Assembly (NCBI GenBank): GCA_020349905.1
Contig: CP070702.1
Location: 921,862-975,515, forward strand
DNA length: 53,654 bases
Reading direction: 5' to 3'
Source of the DNA: Candidatus Eiseniibacteriota bacterium
Lineage (GTDB): Bacteria > Eisenbacteria > RBG-16-71-46 > JAFGJU01
The translations under genes and the position numbers were made by a program. The notes beneath the pieces are model-generated. The model searched no databases. It saw only the letters and a list, made by a program, of their open reading frames with translations, and was not told where the DNA came from. Each line of letters starts with the position of its first letter. Position 1 is the first letter of the stretch. Shown piece after piece: positions 16,351 through 24,898 of this stretch.

Positions 16351-17405
16351 TAACCGTATGTTTCGGCCGCCTCCAGGAAGGCGGCGATGTTCTCCCAGGG
16401 GATGTCCGGTTCGTCGATGTCGTAGGCAGGGCAGAGAATGAGGCCGGAGCGCCCGAGCGCCTCGACGCGCTCCTTCACCTCGCGACGGATGTCCTCTGGT
16501 TTCGCGAAGCTGAACGTGGTGTGCCGCCCTACGGTTCCCCAGAGCGCCGGCCTCGTTCCGAACTTCCTCCGAATGCGCACGGCGTCCATGTGGTCGGGCT
16601 GAACGGGGTTGATGGCGTCAACGCCTATTTCCACCAGGTCTTCTATTATGGGCTCGAAGTACCCGTCGCTGTGATACAGGATGCGGATCTCAGGCTTAAC
16701 AGAACGCGCTGCCCGAACGATGTCTGCGAAGCGCGGTTTGAAGAACTCCCTCCAGGTGCGGGGACTGATCATCATCGTGCCTGGCATACCGACGTCGTCA
16801 TCCAGTGCAAGCACGTCCACGCCCGCCCTGGCGAGCGTCTCAGCATTGCGGCGAGCCAGATCTCTCAGACGATCCAGTAAGAAGTTCGCCCAATCAGGAC
16901 GCTTCACCAGGTCCACCAGGAAGTTGTTGAGACCCCTCAGGCGCCAGGCAGACTCGAACAGCTCTCCTCCCAGGTGAGGCAGGTTGCCGCCGGCGGCCAG
17001 GTTGCGAGAGTGTAGTTTCCTCACCTGTGAGGCCAGCTTCTTCACGTCCCGGGGCCGGCCGGGCCGAGGAAATGGGAAACGCTCCAGATCGGCGAGCGAA
17101 GACGCGTGGGCCAGAGGATTGCGCCGCGAGGAGGACTCGGGGTGGTAATCCCAGCTGGCATAGGTGGCCATCTGGGCGGATGTTCCCAGGCGGGTGTCGG
17201 GCGGGGAAGCTTCCGCCCTGCGGTCCAGCTTTTCCTCTTCGCGAGACGGAGAGAATCTGATGAACCGGACGTCCACCAATCCGTCTCGCCACTGCCCGGG
17301 CGGAGCCAACTCTTCGATCTCCACGCGGTAGAAACTCAGAGCACGAGGTATGCTGTCCGGCTCTCCCCCGTCCATGGCGACCAGGAGTCGCTCACGACTG
17401 TTCAT
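16350..17405 (-). CDS. URO-D family protein, likely methyltransferase-like
   Basis: Protein of 351 residues with the uroporphyrinogen decarboxylase fold, beginning MNSRERLLVAMDGGEPDSIP as many members do. It does not look like the haem enzyme HemE: the substrate-binding N-terminal signature of HemE is missing. Instead it shows ILYHSDGYFEPIIEDLVEIG and DAINPVQP, the region in which MtaA-type corrinoid methyltransferases carry a zinc-binding His-x-Cys; here the motif is His-x-Asp, frequent in uncharacterised members. Methyl transfer is therefore possible but unproven, and no corrinoid protein is encoded nearby. The gene lies 24 bp downstream of the prolyl iminopeptidase gene on the same strand. 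Confidence 0.75.
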   Translation of the reverse strand: MNSRERLLVAMDGGEPDSIPRALSFYRVEIEELAPPGQWRDGLVDVRFIRFSPSREEEKLDRRAEASPPDTRLGTSAQMATYASWDYHPESSSRRNPLAHASSLADLERFPFPRPGRPRDVKKLASQVRKLHSRNLAAGGNLPHLGGELFESAWRLRGLNNFLVDLVKRPDWANFLLDRLRDLARRNAETLARAGVDVLALDDDVGMPGTMMISPRTWREFFKPRFADIVRAARSVKPEIRILYHSDGYFEPIIEDLVEIGVDAINPVQPDHMDAVRIRRKFGTRPALWGTVGRHTTFSFAKPEDIRREVKERVEALGRSGLILCPAYDIDEPDIPWENIAAFLEAAETYG

Positions 17406-17429
17406 GATTGCCTTTACGAAAAGGTGGCG

Positions 17430-18464
17430 TTACTCGTACTTCCTCATGGCCTTGAGCAGGGCCTGTTCTATGGGCTTCTCTCCCATCCAGTGTCCGGCAG
17501 CCTCAGCGATGACCAGTTCGGATACGGGTAGCCGTAGGTGCAGGCGGTACGCACTCACCGGAGGGCAGACCATGTCGTACCGACCGTTCACGATGAAGAC
17601 CGGGATGTCCTTTATTCTGTCAGCGTTATCCAGTAGCTGTCCTTCTTCAAGAAAGCATCCGTTCGCCAGGTAGTAGTTCTCAAAGAGCGCTAGCGTGATG
17701 ATGAAACCTGCTCGCTCTGACTTGGCTATCTCATCCACCCACTCGTCGCCGGCCTGGAGCCCTCCGATTCGGGCCGTGTACTTGACCCAGGCTATACTGC
17801 ATCTGTCGCGCACGCCCTCGTCCTCACTCTGAAGTTGCTCCAGGAGAGCGTCGGGCAGAGGTCGTCCGGCTGGATCCGGAAGCGCAGAAAGGAGTCGCTC
17901 GTAGGCTTCGGGAAAGAACTGGTTCACGCCTCCGTGGTAGTAGTGGTCCTGCTCCTCCTGTGTTGCCAGGAAGATGCCCCTTAAGACCATGCCCGTAACC
18001 TGCTCGGGATACGTCTCGCCGTAGGCCAGAGCAAGCGTCGAGCCCCAGGAGCCACCGAAAAGAATGATCTTATCCAACTCCAGATGAGTGCGCAGCGTCT
18101 CTATGTCCTGAACCAGGTGTTGAGTCGTGTTGTCCCTGAGTTCCGCGAACGGCCGGGATCTCCCGCAGCCCCGCTGGTCGTGAAGAACAACCAGGAATTT
18201 CTCTGGGTTGAAGAACCGGCGATAGTAGGGGGAACATCCCGCTCCAGGTCCGCCGTGCAGCACGAACACGGGCGTTCCCCGAGGATTTCCGCAGAGCTCG
18301 TAGTATATCTCGTGTATGTCCGAGACCTTGAGATAGCCGGACTGGAAAGGCTCGATCTCCGGCCAGAGCTGCATCTCCTCCGAGGAACCGGTTCCAGCAC
18401 AATTAAGGCTCAGAATGAACGCAATGGGCAATACTATCGCAACGGTCCAGAGATTCTTCTTCAT
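17430..18464 (-). CDS. pip: Prolyl iminopeptidase-like alpha/beta hydrolase, exported
   Basis: S33 family serine peptidase of 344 residues. It shows the oxyanion-hole motif HGGPG (residues 70-74), DQRGCGRSRP, the nucleophile elbow GGSWGS (Ser139), the catalytic Asp in NGRYDMVCPP and His in AAGHWMGE, all as in proline iminopeptidases that remove N-terminal proline from peptides. The N-terminus is an export signal (TVAIVLPIAFILSLNC). The Cys at 22 may be lipid-modified, although the lipobox SLNC is not canonical. Most characterised Pip enzymes are cytoplasmic, so an exported form fits use in extracellular peptide breakdown. The ATG at 18464 has AGGAG eight bases upstream. Other alpha/beta hydrolase activities cannot be excluded. 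Confidence 0.85.
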   Translation of the reverse strand: MKKNLWTVAIVLPIAFILSLNCAGTGSSEEMQLWPEIEPFQSGYLKVSDIHEIYYELCGNPRGTPVFVLHGGPGAGCSPYYRRFFNPEKFLVVLHDQRGCGRSRPFAELRDNTTQHLVQDIETLRTHLELDKIILFGGSWGSTLALAYGETYPEQVTGMVLRGIFLATQEEQDHYYHGGVNQFFPEAYERLLSALPDPAGRPLPDALLEQLQSEDEGVRDRCSIAWVKYTARIGGLQAGDEWVDEIAKSERAGFIITLALFENYYLANGCFLEEGQLLDNADRIKDIPVFIVNGRYDMVCPPVSAYRLHLRLPVSELVIAEAAGHWMGEKPIEQALLKAMRKYE

Positions 18465-18611
18465 TCCAGTCACTCCTTTCGAAAGTCCCTGCTGAAACGC
18501 TACCTCGAACCCCGTGTCGGCCGAAGTGGTGTCGCGACCGGGCGCCACGTCCCGTCAGACTGATACCACACTGGATGCCACCCGCGACTGCAAGCGGTGA
18601 CGCCAACGGCC

Positions 18612-18983
18612 TCAGGGCTGCCACGCCGGGGTTTCGAATCTTTGAATCTCAATCAAATATCCACTTGGGTCGCGCGCGAAGCAGTGATAGATGTCGTATT
18701 TCGGATTATATGCCGGGGCTTTCTCAAAGACCACTCCCTTCTCACCCAGCAGACGATACCAACCATCCACGTCATCCGTGACAAGAGTCAAAATGATACC
18801 TTCAGGCCTGGCGGCATTCTCTCTCGCGCAGAATCCGATGAAGGCGCGGCCCGCTACGCGGTAAATCCTGCACCCTCCCTGGTCCAGGGCCAGAGTGAGC
18901 CCCAATGTTTTCTCATAGAAGCGAGCCGTGTCGGCCAGGTTTCTTGTGTAACAGAAAGTTATCTGCGCATCAAACGGTGCCAT
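18612..18983 (-). CDS. VOC (glyoxalase/bleomycin-resistance) family protein
   Basis: Small protein of 123 residues with the paired beta-alpha-beta-beta-beta modules of the vicinal oxygen chelate fold: ITFCYTRNLADTARFYEKTL at the start, LGLTLALDQGG, then ILTLVTDDVDGWYRLLGEKG and ARDPSGYLIEIQRFE at the end. The terminal Glu (YLIEIQ) is at the usual metal-ligand position, while the first ligand position, often His, is not obvious (ITFCYTRN). Glyoxalase I, dioxygenase, epimerase and antibiotic-binding proteins share the fold, so no reaction can be assigned. The ATG at 18983 has a strong AGGAGGA ribosome site. The gene appears single, between the amidohydrolase gene and the prolyl iminopeptidase gene. 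Confidence 0.8.
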   Translation of the reverse strand: MAPFDAQITFCYTRNLADTARFYEKTLGLTLALDQGGCRIYRVAGRAFIGFCARENAARPEGIILTLVTDDVDGWYRLLGEKGVVFEKAPAYNPKYDIYHCFARDPSGYLIEIQRFETPAWQP

Positions 18984-19056
18984 TGGCTTCCTCCTGCATC
19001 TCGCATACCACTTCGCACGACCTGCATGCGGCAGGCAACGTGATCGCTGACGAACG

Positions 19057-20832
19057 TCACCGCTGATACACGATCTCGCCACCCACGATGGTGTAAAGCA
19101 CTTTCGTACTCAGTATCTCTTCCTGGGGAACGGTCAGGATGTCCTTGGAGAGCACTACTACGTCGGCCAGCTTCCCACGGGTGATCGAGCCTTTCTCTCC
19201 TTCCTGAAATGCGGCGTACGCGGCGTCTATGGTGTAAGCTTTGAGAGCTTCCTCTCTTGTCATTCGCTGGGCGGGATAGAAGAGCTCACCGTTAGGCAGC
19301 CGACGCGTAACAGCAGCGTAGAAGTTGGCTATAGGGTCCACGCTCTCTACCGGAGCATCCGTACCACAGCTCACGACGGCGCCGGAATTCATCAGCTTCT
19401 TCCAGACGTACGCTCCCTCCTCCGCTCTCCTGTCACCTATCCTCTGAGGCACCCAGGGGCCGTCGGAGGTACAGTGGATCGGCTGCATGGAAGCGATGAC
19501 ACCCAATTCCCGGAAACGAGGGACGTCTGAGGGATGCAGGTGTTGAGCGTGTTCGATTCTCCAGCGCAGGTCTTTCTCGGCGGGGTACTCTTTGAAAACG
19601 TTCTCGTAGGCATCCAGGACCTCTCTGTTGGCCCGGTCCCCAATTGCATGAGTGCAGAGCTGGAAGCCATGTTCCATCGCCAGACGCGCCACGGCCTTCA
19701 GAGAATCCGCGGACATTGTACTGAGCCCCGTACTGGTCGGGAGGTCTTCATACGGTTCCAGAAGCCAAGCGCTGCGCGAACCCAGCGCTCCGTCCACGTG
19801 CGCTTTGATGGCTCTCACGGTCAGACGGGCCTTCGCCATTCTGATTATCTTGTACTCAGACAGCCGTTGAGCCAGCGCACCCACCTCTTCGTTGACCATG
19901 ACCCAGAGTCTCACGGGAAGCCCGTCCTCATCAGAGAGCTTCTTGAGCAGGTCGATCTCTTCGAAGGTGGAGCCCGCGTCCTGGAAGCTCGTGACACCCT
20001 TGGACAGGCACTCTTGCGCGGCGAGAGAAACGGCTCGTCTACGTTCCTGCTCGATTTCTGCCGGCGGTCTTCTGGCCCTGTCTTCTCTGACGAACTCGTC
20101 CATCTCTTCGTCGGCCGTCTCTATGAAAACCCCGGCCGGACTGCCGTCGCCAAGTCTCAGAATCCGCCCTCCTTCGGGGTCCGGCGTGGATGCCGTGACT
20201 CCAACCAACTTCATCGCCACGGCGTTGGCGATACTGGCGTGCCCGCTTGCGTGGGTCATGAGCACCGGATTGTGGGGGGACACGTTGCTAAGAGTCTGAT
20301 GCGTGGGATAGCCCTCCACGGTATCTGCAGGGATGCTCTCCCATTTTTCCTGGTGCCACCCTCTGCCCAGAATCCACTCTCGGGGCTTCGACTCGGAGGC
20401 AGCTGCTGCCACGAGCGCAACGACGTCGTCCCAACCCTTGGCCTCGTTCAGGCGCAGTCTCATCCGAGAGTAGCCCAGACTCAGGAAATGTGCGTGAGCG
20501 TCTATGAACCCAGGGACGACGAGCTTCCCTTCAAGGTCTATCACGCGGGTTTCCGGGCCCACGTACAGACTGACGAGACTGTCGCTTCCCACGGCAAGAA
20601 TCTGGTCATGCAGGATGGCCACTGCTTCGGCCTCGGGCTGGCTCTCGTCAACGGTCACCACTTTGCCGTTGAGGAGAACCAGGTGAGCCGCCACCTTCTC
20701 CTCTGTCTCGTATATGGGAGGGACTTCCTGGGCGTCTTCCTCGCTGCAAACCGCGTGCGAGCTGAAAGCCAGAGACATCAAGAATCCCAGAGACGATGCG
20801 AGCCATGCGCTTCGGACAGACATCTTTGTCAT
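19057..20832 (-). CDS. Exported metal-dependent amidohydrolase (YtcJ-like)
   Basis: Amidohydrolase-superfamily protein of 591 residues with a signal peptide (SAWLASSLGFLMSLAFSSHA). The N-terminal composite domain (LVLLNGKVVTVDES, GKLVVPGFIDAHAH) leads into the TIM barrel. Metal-ligand motifs are DAHAH, the His pair in QLCTHAIGDRANREVLDAYE, RIEHAQHLHPSD and the Asp in SCGTDAPVESVDP. The sequence ALKAYTIDAAYAAFQE...GSITRGKLADVVVLSKD closes the N-/C-terminal beta-sandwich, as in YtcJ and related N-substituted-formamide deformylases. The substrate is unknown; export suggests an extracellular or periplasmic amide. Many family members are cytoplasmic. The three-hairpin array lies upstream, between this gene and the tricorn gene. 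Confidence 0.85.
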   Translation of the reverse strand: MTKMSVRSAWLASSLGFLMSLAFSSHAVCSEEDAQEVPPIYETEEKVAAHLVLLNGKVVTVDESQPEAEAVAILHDQILAVGSDSLVSLYVGPETRVIDLEGKLVVPGFIDAHAHFLSLGYSRMRLRLNEAKGWDDVVALVAAAASESKPREWILGRGWHQEKWESIPADTVEGYPTHQTLSNVSPHNPVLMTHASGHASIANAVAMKLVGVTASTPDPEGGRILRLGDGSPAGVFIETADEEMDEFVREDRARRPPAEIEQERRRAVSLAAQECLSKGVTSFQDAGSTFEEIDLLKKLSDEDGLPVRLWVMVNEEVGALAQRLSEYKIIRMAKARLTVRAIKAHVDGALGSRSAWLLEPYEDLPTSTGLSTMSADSLKAVARLAMEHGFQLCTHAIGDRANREVLDAYENVFKEYPAEKDLRWRIEHAQHLHPSDVPRFRELGVIASMQPIHCTSDGPWVPQRIGDRRAEEGAYVWKKLMNSGAVVSCGTDAPVESVDPIANFYAAVTRRLPNGELFYPAQRMTREEALKAYTIDAAYAAFQEGEKGSITRGKLADVVVLSKDILTVPQEEILSTKVLYTIVGGEIVYQR

Positions 20833-21069
20833 ACGGGCCTTCTCCCTTCTGCAATCGCTCGTTTCACGGTCGGTCTCAGAGTGCCGGAGGACACCGGTCC
20901 CACTCTGACGAGAGAAGCCGCGGTCGTTCGCCCTACTTCAAACTTGCCGCAGAGCGAATGCCATCCCCACGGCTCCCGCCCATTCTAGCACTCGCGGACG
21001 TCGCCCTCAACCAACGTCAGAAGTCGCGGATTTGGAGGCCGAGGGTCTCGGGCAGACGGCTTCGAGGAA

Positions 21070-21124
21070 AGAGGTTCACCTCGGAGAAATCCCTATTCCG
21101 CGGACTTCGTCGAGGCGAACCTCT
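21070..21124. repeat. 55-bp hairpin repeat, copy 1
   Basis: First of three copies at an exact 72-bp period. The outer arms are AGAGGTTCACCTCG and CGAGGCGAACCTCT, a 14-bp stem with one A-C mismatch. Inside are an internal loop, a 7-base inner stem GAAATCC/GGACTTC with one mismatch, and the loop CTATTCCGC. Confidence 0.9.
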
Positions 21125-21141
21125 GCCAACAGACTAAAGAG

Positions 21142-21196
21142 AGAGGTTCGCCCCGGAGAAATCCCTATTCCGCGGACTTCGTCGGGGCGAACCTCT
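21142..21196. repeat. 55-bp hairpin repeat, copy 2
   Basis: Second copy, separated from the first by 17 unrelated bases. The outer arms AGAGGTTCGCCCCG and CGGGGCGAACCTCT pair perfectly over 14 bp. Relative to copy 1, a T-A pair has become C-G at stem position 12, and the mismatch at position 9 is repaired. The inner 27 bases are identical to copy 1. Confidence 0.9.
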
Positions 21197-21213
21197 GTGT
21201 ACGCACTACGGAA

Positions 21214-21268
21214 AGAGGCTCGCTCCAGAGAAGTCCCTATTCCGCGGACTTCGTTGGAGCGAGCCTCT
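21214..21268. repeat. 55-bp hairpin repeat, copy 3
   Basis: Third copy, again after 17 unrelated bases, and 28 bases past the tricorn stop. The arms AGAGGCTCGCTCCA and TGGAGCGAGCCTCT pair perfectly. Stem positions 6, 11 and 14 differ from copies 1 and 2, each with a matching change in the other arm. The inner stem is also perfect here (GAAGTCC/GGACTTC). Confidence 0.9.
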
Positions 21269-21296
21269 GAAGCTACCCTGCGGTTCGAGAGGGCGC

Positions 21297-24200
21297 CTAC
21301 CTGTCCTCCTCCCTTATCCCCATCCCGCTGCGGTCTGGATACGGGGGCCGTCGCGCAGGCCGGTAGGGGTTGCGGTCTATCTCTTCCAGCATCAGATCGA
21401 TGGCCGCGTCAAGCTGCGGGTCCTTGCCACCGACCATCAGGGCCGGATCGTCAACGACCTCTATGTCAGGGTCCACGCCGTGCCCTTCGATGCCCCACGT
21501 TCCGTCTTTCTCGAAGAAGGCAAACGTCGGAGCGCTCGTGTACCCGCCGTCAATGAGAGCCGGGTTTCCGCTCATGCCCACGAGGCCTCCCCACGTACGA
21601 GTGCCCACCAGTTTGCCCAGCCCCGCCTCGCGGAACCAGAACGGGAAGTAATCCCCGCCAGACCCGGCGAGGGAGTTGATGAGCATACACTTGGGGCCGT
21701 GATGGGCGTCCGGAGGCCACGGGAAGTCTTCTTTTCCGTAGCGCGTTGCCCAGTAGTTGGCCAAGGGTCTGTTCAGAAGCTCCACGAACCGCGTGGGAAT
21801 CTGTCCTCCGCCGTTCCAGCGCTCGTCAATGATGAGAGCCTCTCTCGTCACCTGGCCGAAGAATTGACGCACGAGATCGTTCTGACCTTCGATGCCAGTG
21901 TTGGGAACGTAAATGTACCCGACCTTGCCGTCGGTCTTCTCGGCCACGTACGCGCGGTTCTTCTCAATCCACGCCCGGTAACGCAGGTCGTAGTCGCTAT
22001 CGAGCAGCTTGACCAGCACGTGCCTGTCCTTCTCTCCTAACTTGGGCTCCTCGCTGACTGTCAGACTCACGGTCTTCCCCGCGAGGCCCTGAAATGCGGC
22101 CCATGGGTCCTTCGAGGTGTCCAGAGGAACACCGTTAACTGCGAGCAGGTAATCGCCGACTTTGATACCTACGCCTGGTTGGCTGAGGGGTCCACGCGCG
22201 TCTGTGTCCCAGATGCCCCCCTCGATGATCTTGGAAATGCGATAAGCACCATTCTGAAGCTCGAAGTCGCACCCGGGCATACCCACCGTGACCGAAGGGG
22301 AATGCTCTGTGTCTCCGCCCCAGTAGTAGGCGTGCCCGACGTTCAGCTCGGCAATCATCTCTCCGATGACGTAGCTCACGTCCTCCCGAGAGGCGCAGTC
22401 CTCCAGCATTGCGGCGTATTGTTCACGAACTGCGTCCCAATCCACTCCGTGCATGTTCGGATCGTAAAAGAAATCCCTCTGAACTCGCCACGCCTCGTTG
22501 AAGATCTGCCGCCATTCGTTCCTCGGGTCCACGCGAACCGTCATGCCCGAGGTAGAGATAACCGGGTCCATCTTCTGGTCAGCCTTGGCGTCCATTATCG
22601 CCATTGCCTGGGTGCGGTCCATGACCAGGAGCTTCTTTCCGTCGCCAGACATCGCGAAGCCCCTGATTCCCGAGATGACGGTCTTCTCCTTGTCCTCGTC
22701 CTTCTCTTCCTTCATGTCGAAGATGTGGATAGACGACGGCTTATCCCACTCGCCTCCGACAGGGTTGCGCGCATACAGGAGCTTCCCTTCGTCGTTGACA
22801 CAGAGGCGGCTGAAGCCACCCTTTTCCGCGGGAAGAGGAATCGTACGGCGCTCGAAACCCTCTAGGTCTATCTCTACGGGCTCGGGCTTCTCGTCCTCAG
22901 ACTCCTCCTCATCGTCGTCCTTCTTTCCTGTATCTTTCTCTCCCTTGTCCTTCTTGCCTTCGGCCTTAGACTCATCCTCGGCCGTACCCTCACCCTTCTT
23001 CTTGTCACCACCCTTGTCCTTGTCATCTTCCTCCCCCTCTTCGTCCTCCCATTTCTCATCGTCGCTCTCGGGCGCGAACGGGGACTCGGTCTCGCTGCTC
23101 AGAGGGACCACGTACAGGCGGTCGGTGTTCGCGTACACCCAAGTGGTACCGTAGTCCTCGTATATGGGCGACGAGAAGTCTCTCTGGCTGGCGAAGAAGA
23201 GATACTTCCCTTCTCTGTCGAACGTGGGCCACGTGTCGTTGAAGACTCCGCTCGTGACCTTGTGTTTCTCGTCCTTATCGACGTTGTAGAGTCTTATCGC
23301 AGAAGGCAATAGCTGAGACTCCGAAAGGGAGTACGCCAGCCAATTGGAATCGCTCGACCAGCTGACGGGGGACCGCCCCATGCCGGGACTGCGGTCGACC
23401 GTCCTGGTCTTCTTGCTCTCGATGTTGTGAATGTAGAGCTTCCCCTTCTCGTCCCAGAAGGAAATCCACTTCGAATCAGGCGACCAGACCGGGGCGTAGA
23501 GAAAACCCTTGCCCAGACTGGTCAGCTTCTGGGGTTCACTCCGACCGTCGGACTGAGTGATGTAAAGCTCGTAGCCCTCCCCGGAAGCGTCGGAGAAATA
23601 GCATATCCACTGCCCGTCCGGGCTCCAGGCTGGGTCCCGCTCGGCCACGCTGTCGGACCTGTGAAGGTTAAGCGCGGAGCCCTTCTTGGCCGGAAGCGTC
23701 CAGATATCACCCCTGGCCTCAATAACGGCACGCTTCCCCGTGGAGGATATGTTTCCGTTGAATATCAGCTCGCTGGCCTGTACGGTCTTGGCTCTAATCT
23801 TGGGCCGGTCTCCTGGAATGGTCACGCTCACGGTTCTGGCTTTTTCCGTACCCAGGTCCAGAAGCCGCAGCTCGGAGCCGTACTGAAACACGATTTCGCC
23901 CTGGCCGTCGCTACCCGGTCCGATGGAGGCCCACTTCACGTCGTACTTCTTATAATCGGTCACCTGTCTGCGTTCGCCTGACTTGGTATCGTAGACCCAT
24001 ATGTTCAGGCGATGGGCCGAACCCTCGTCCGAGACGTAGTACACCCGGTCGTTGTGCCACATGGGTCGGGTGTCGGTTCCTTCCCAGTCGGTAATCTTTG
24101 TAGAAGTGTGCCGGGTCAGGTGGAAGAGCCAGATGTCGGTGGCGGCGCCCCCGCGGTAACGTTTCCACGTCCTGTGGTCGCGGCTGAACAGGTTGTACGC

Positions 24201-24716
24201 CATCCACTCACCGTCGGGACTGACGGCGGCGCTTGCACCGTAAGGCACGGGCATTTTCTCGGGCAGGCCACCTTCGGCAGAAACCGTGAAGAGCTCCGTG
24301 GCTCGCGGATACTGCCCTATGCCCCAGGCATAGAAAACCAGCCGTCCGTCAGGGGTCCAGTCGCTCATGGCCTCGAACGCAGGGTGATGCGTCACCCTGA
24401 AAGGGGTCCCCCCGGCAACCGGTATCGTGTACAGGTCCCGGTTCCCGTCGTAGTTTCCGGAGAACGCAATCACGCGTCCGTCCGGGCTGAACTTAGGATA
24501 TCTCTCCTCTCCGGGCGGGCTGGCCAACGGGAGAGCGGTGCCCCCCTCTTTCGGAACCAGCCAGAGGTCGTTGGCGTAGAGGAACACGATGTGCGTAGCA
24601 CTGACGTCCGGATAGCGAAGCATCCCCGCGTGGGGTTCCACGGCCATCGCCGGTGTCGCCAGGGCTAACAAAATGACAACAAATAAGATAGCGGAAAAGA
24701 GCGGACGTCCGGTCAT
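21297..24716 (-). CDS. Bacterial tricorn protease homologue, exported
   Basis: Large serine protease of 1139 residues with a signal peptide (SAILFVVILLALATPAMA). Two WD40/TolB-like propellers fill residues about 30-680 (FSPDGRVIAFSG, WSPDGQWICYFSD, WSPDSKWISFWD). A core domain follows with NVGHAYYWGGD (catalytic His near 794), a PDZ domain (VGDYLLAVNGVPLD, near 855) and an S41-type C-terminal domain with the nucleophile Ser in LAGSGGDYFP (near 1014) and GHGVDPDIEV. This matches tricorn, the peptidase that trims oligopeptides to short pieces. Classical tricorn is cytoplasmic, whereas this one is exported. Between the second propeller and the core lies an insert of about 75 residues, almost all Asp, Glu, Lys and Gly (nt 22870-23080). 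The ATG has AAGGAGG upstream. Confidence 0.92.
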   Translation of the reverse strand: MTGRPLFSAILFVVILLALATPAMAVEPHAGMLRYPDVSATHIVFLYANDLWLVPKEGGTALPLASPPGEERYPKFSPDGRVIAFSGNYDGNRDLYTIPVAGGTPFRVTHHPAFEAMSDWTPDGRLVFYAWGIGQYPRATELFTVSAEGGLPEKMPVPYGASAAVSPDGEWMAYNLFSRDHRTWKRYRGGAATDIWLFHLTRHTSTKITDWEGTDTRPMWHNDRVYYVSDEGSAHRLNIWVYDTKSGERRQVTDYKKYDVKWASIGPGSDGQGEIVFQYGSELRLLDLGTEKARTVSVTIPGDRPKIRAKTVQASELIFNGNISSTGKRAVIEARGDIWTLPAKKGSALNLHRSDSVAERDPAWSPDGQWICYFSDASGEGYELYITQSDGRSEPQKLTSLGKGFLYAPVWSPDSKWISFWDEKGKLYIHNIESKKTRTVDRSPGMGRSPVSWSSDSNWLAYSLSESQLLPSAIRLYNVDKDEKHKVTSGVFNDTWPTFDREGKYLFFASQRDFSSPIYEDYGTTWVYANTDRLYVVPLSSETESPFAPESDDEKWEDEEGEEDDKDKGGDKKKGEGTAEDESKAEGKKDKGEKDTGKKDDDEEESEDEKPEPVEIDLEGFERRTIPLPAEKGGFSRLCVNDEGKLLYARNPVGGEWDKPSSIHIFDMKEEKDEDKEKTVISGIRGFAMSGDGKKLLVMDRTQAMAIMDAKADQKMDPVISTSGMTVRVDPRNEWRQIFNEAWRVQRDFFYDPNMHGVDWDAVREQYAAMLEDCASREDVSYVIGEMIAELNVGHAYYWGGDTEHSPSVTVGMPGCDFELQNGAYRISKIIEGGIWDTDARGPLSQPGVGIKVGDYLLAVNGVPLDTSKDPWAAFQGLAGKTVSLTVSEEPKLGEKDRHVLVKLLDSDYDLRYRAWIEKNRAYVAEKTDGKVGYIYVPNTGIEGQNDLVRQFFGQVTREALIIDERWNGGGQIPTRFVELLNRPLANYWATRYGKEDFPWPPDAHHGPKCMLINSLAGSGGDYFPFWFREAGLGKLVGTRTWGGLVGMSGNPALIDGGYTSAPTFAFFEKDGTWGIEGHGVDPDIEVVDDPALMVGGKDPQLDAAIDLMLEEIDRNPYRPARRPPYPDRSGMGIREEDR

Positions 24717-24898
24717 TCTGCCTCCTTCTTGGTTGGGCGGGTGCGAGAGGCCGGCCGAAGGCCCAAGTCGGGCGGCCCGGCCCGGGGAGCCGTATACGTA
24801 TACCGCTAGTATATACGCAGCAGAGGGAATAAGGTTCGCCCCAAATCAGGCCCGCGGAAGGCGGGGCAGAGCAACCAGAATCCGGCGCGTAACCCGTC

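Larger units (their letters stand above)
20833..21296. other. Intergenic region carrying the three-hairpin array
   Basis: No gene is supported. The region separates the stop of the tricorn gene (21297) from the start of the amidohydrolase gene (20832), both leftward. Its right half is filled by three 55-bp hairpin repeats (21070-21268). No clear promoter was recognised in the left half. Confidence 0.6.

Noticed and set aside
16350..17405. HemE (uroporphyrinogen decarboxylase proper)
   Set aside because: The fold matches but the HemE N-terminal substrate-binding signature is missing and no other haem-synthesis gene is nearby.
21070..21268. CRISPR-like array
   Set aside because: There are only three repeats, each 55 bp with a strong internal dyad and varying stems; the spacers are 17 bp, too short, and no cas gene is near.
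21280..21300. tRNA-like GGTTCGA sequence
   Set aside because: No acceptor stem, anticodon arm or CCA-proximal pairing surrounds it; it is next to the tricorn stop codon.
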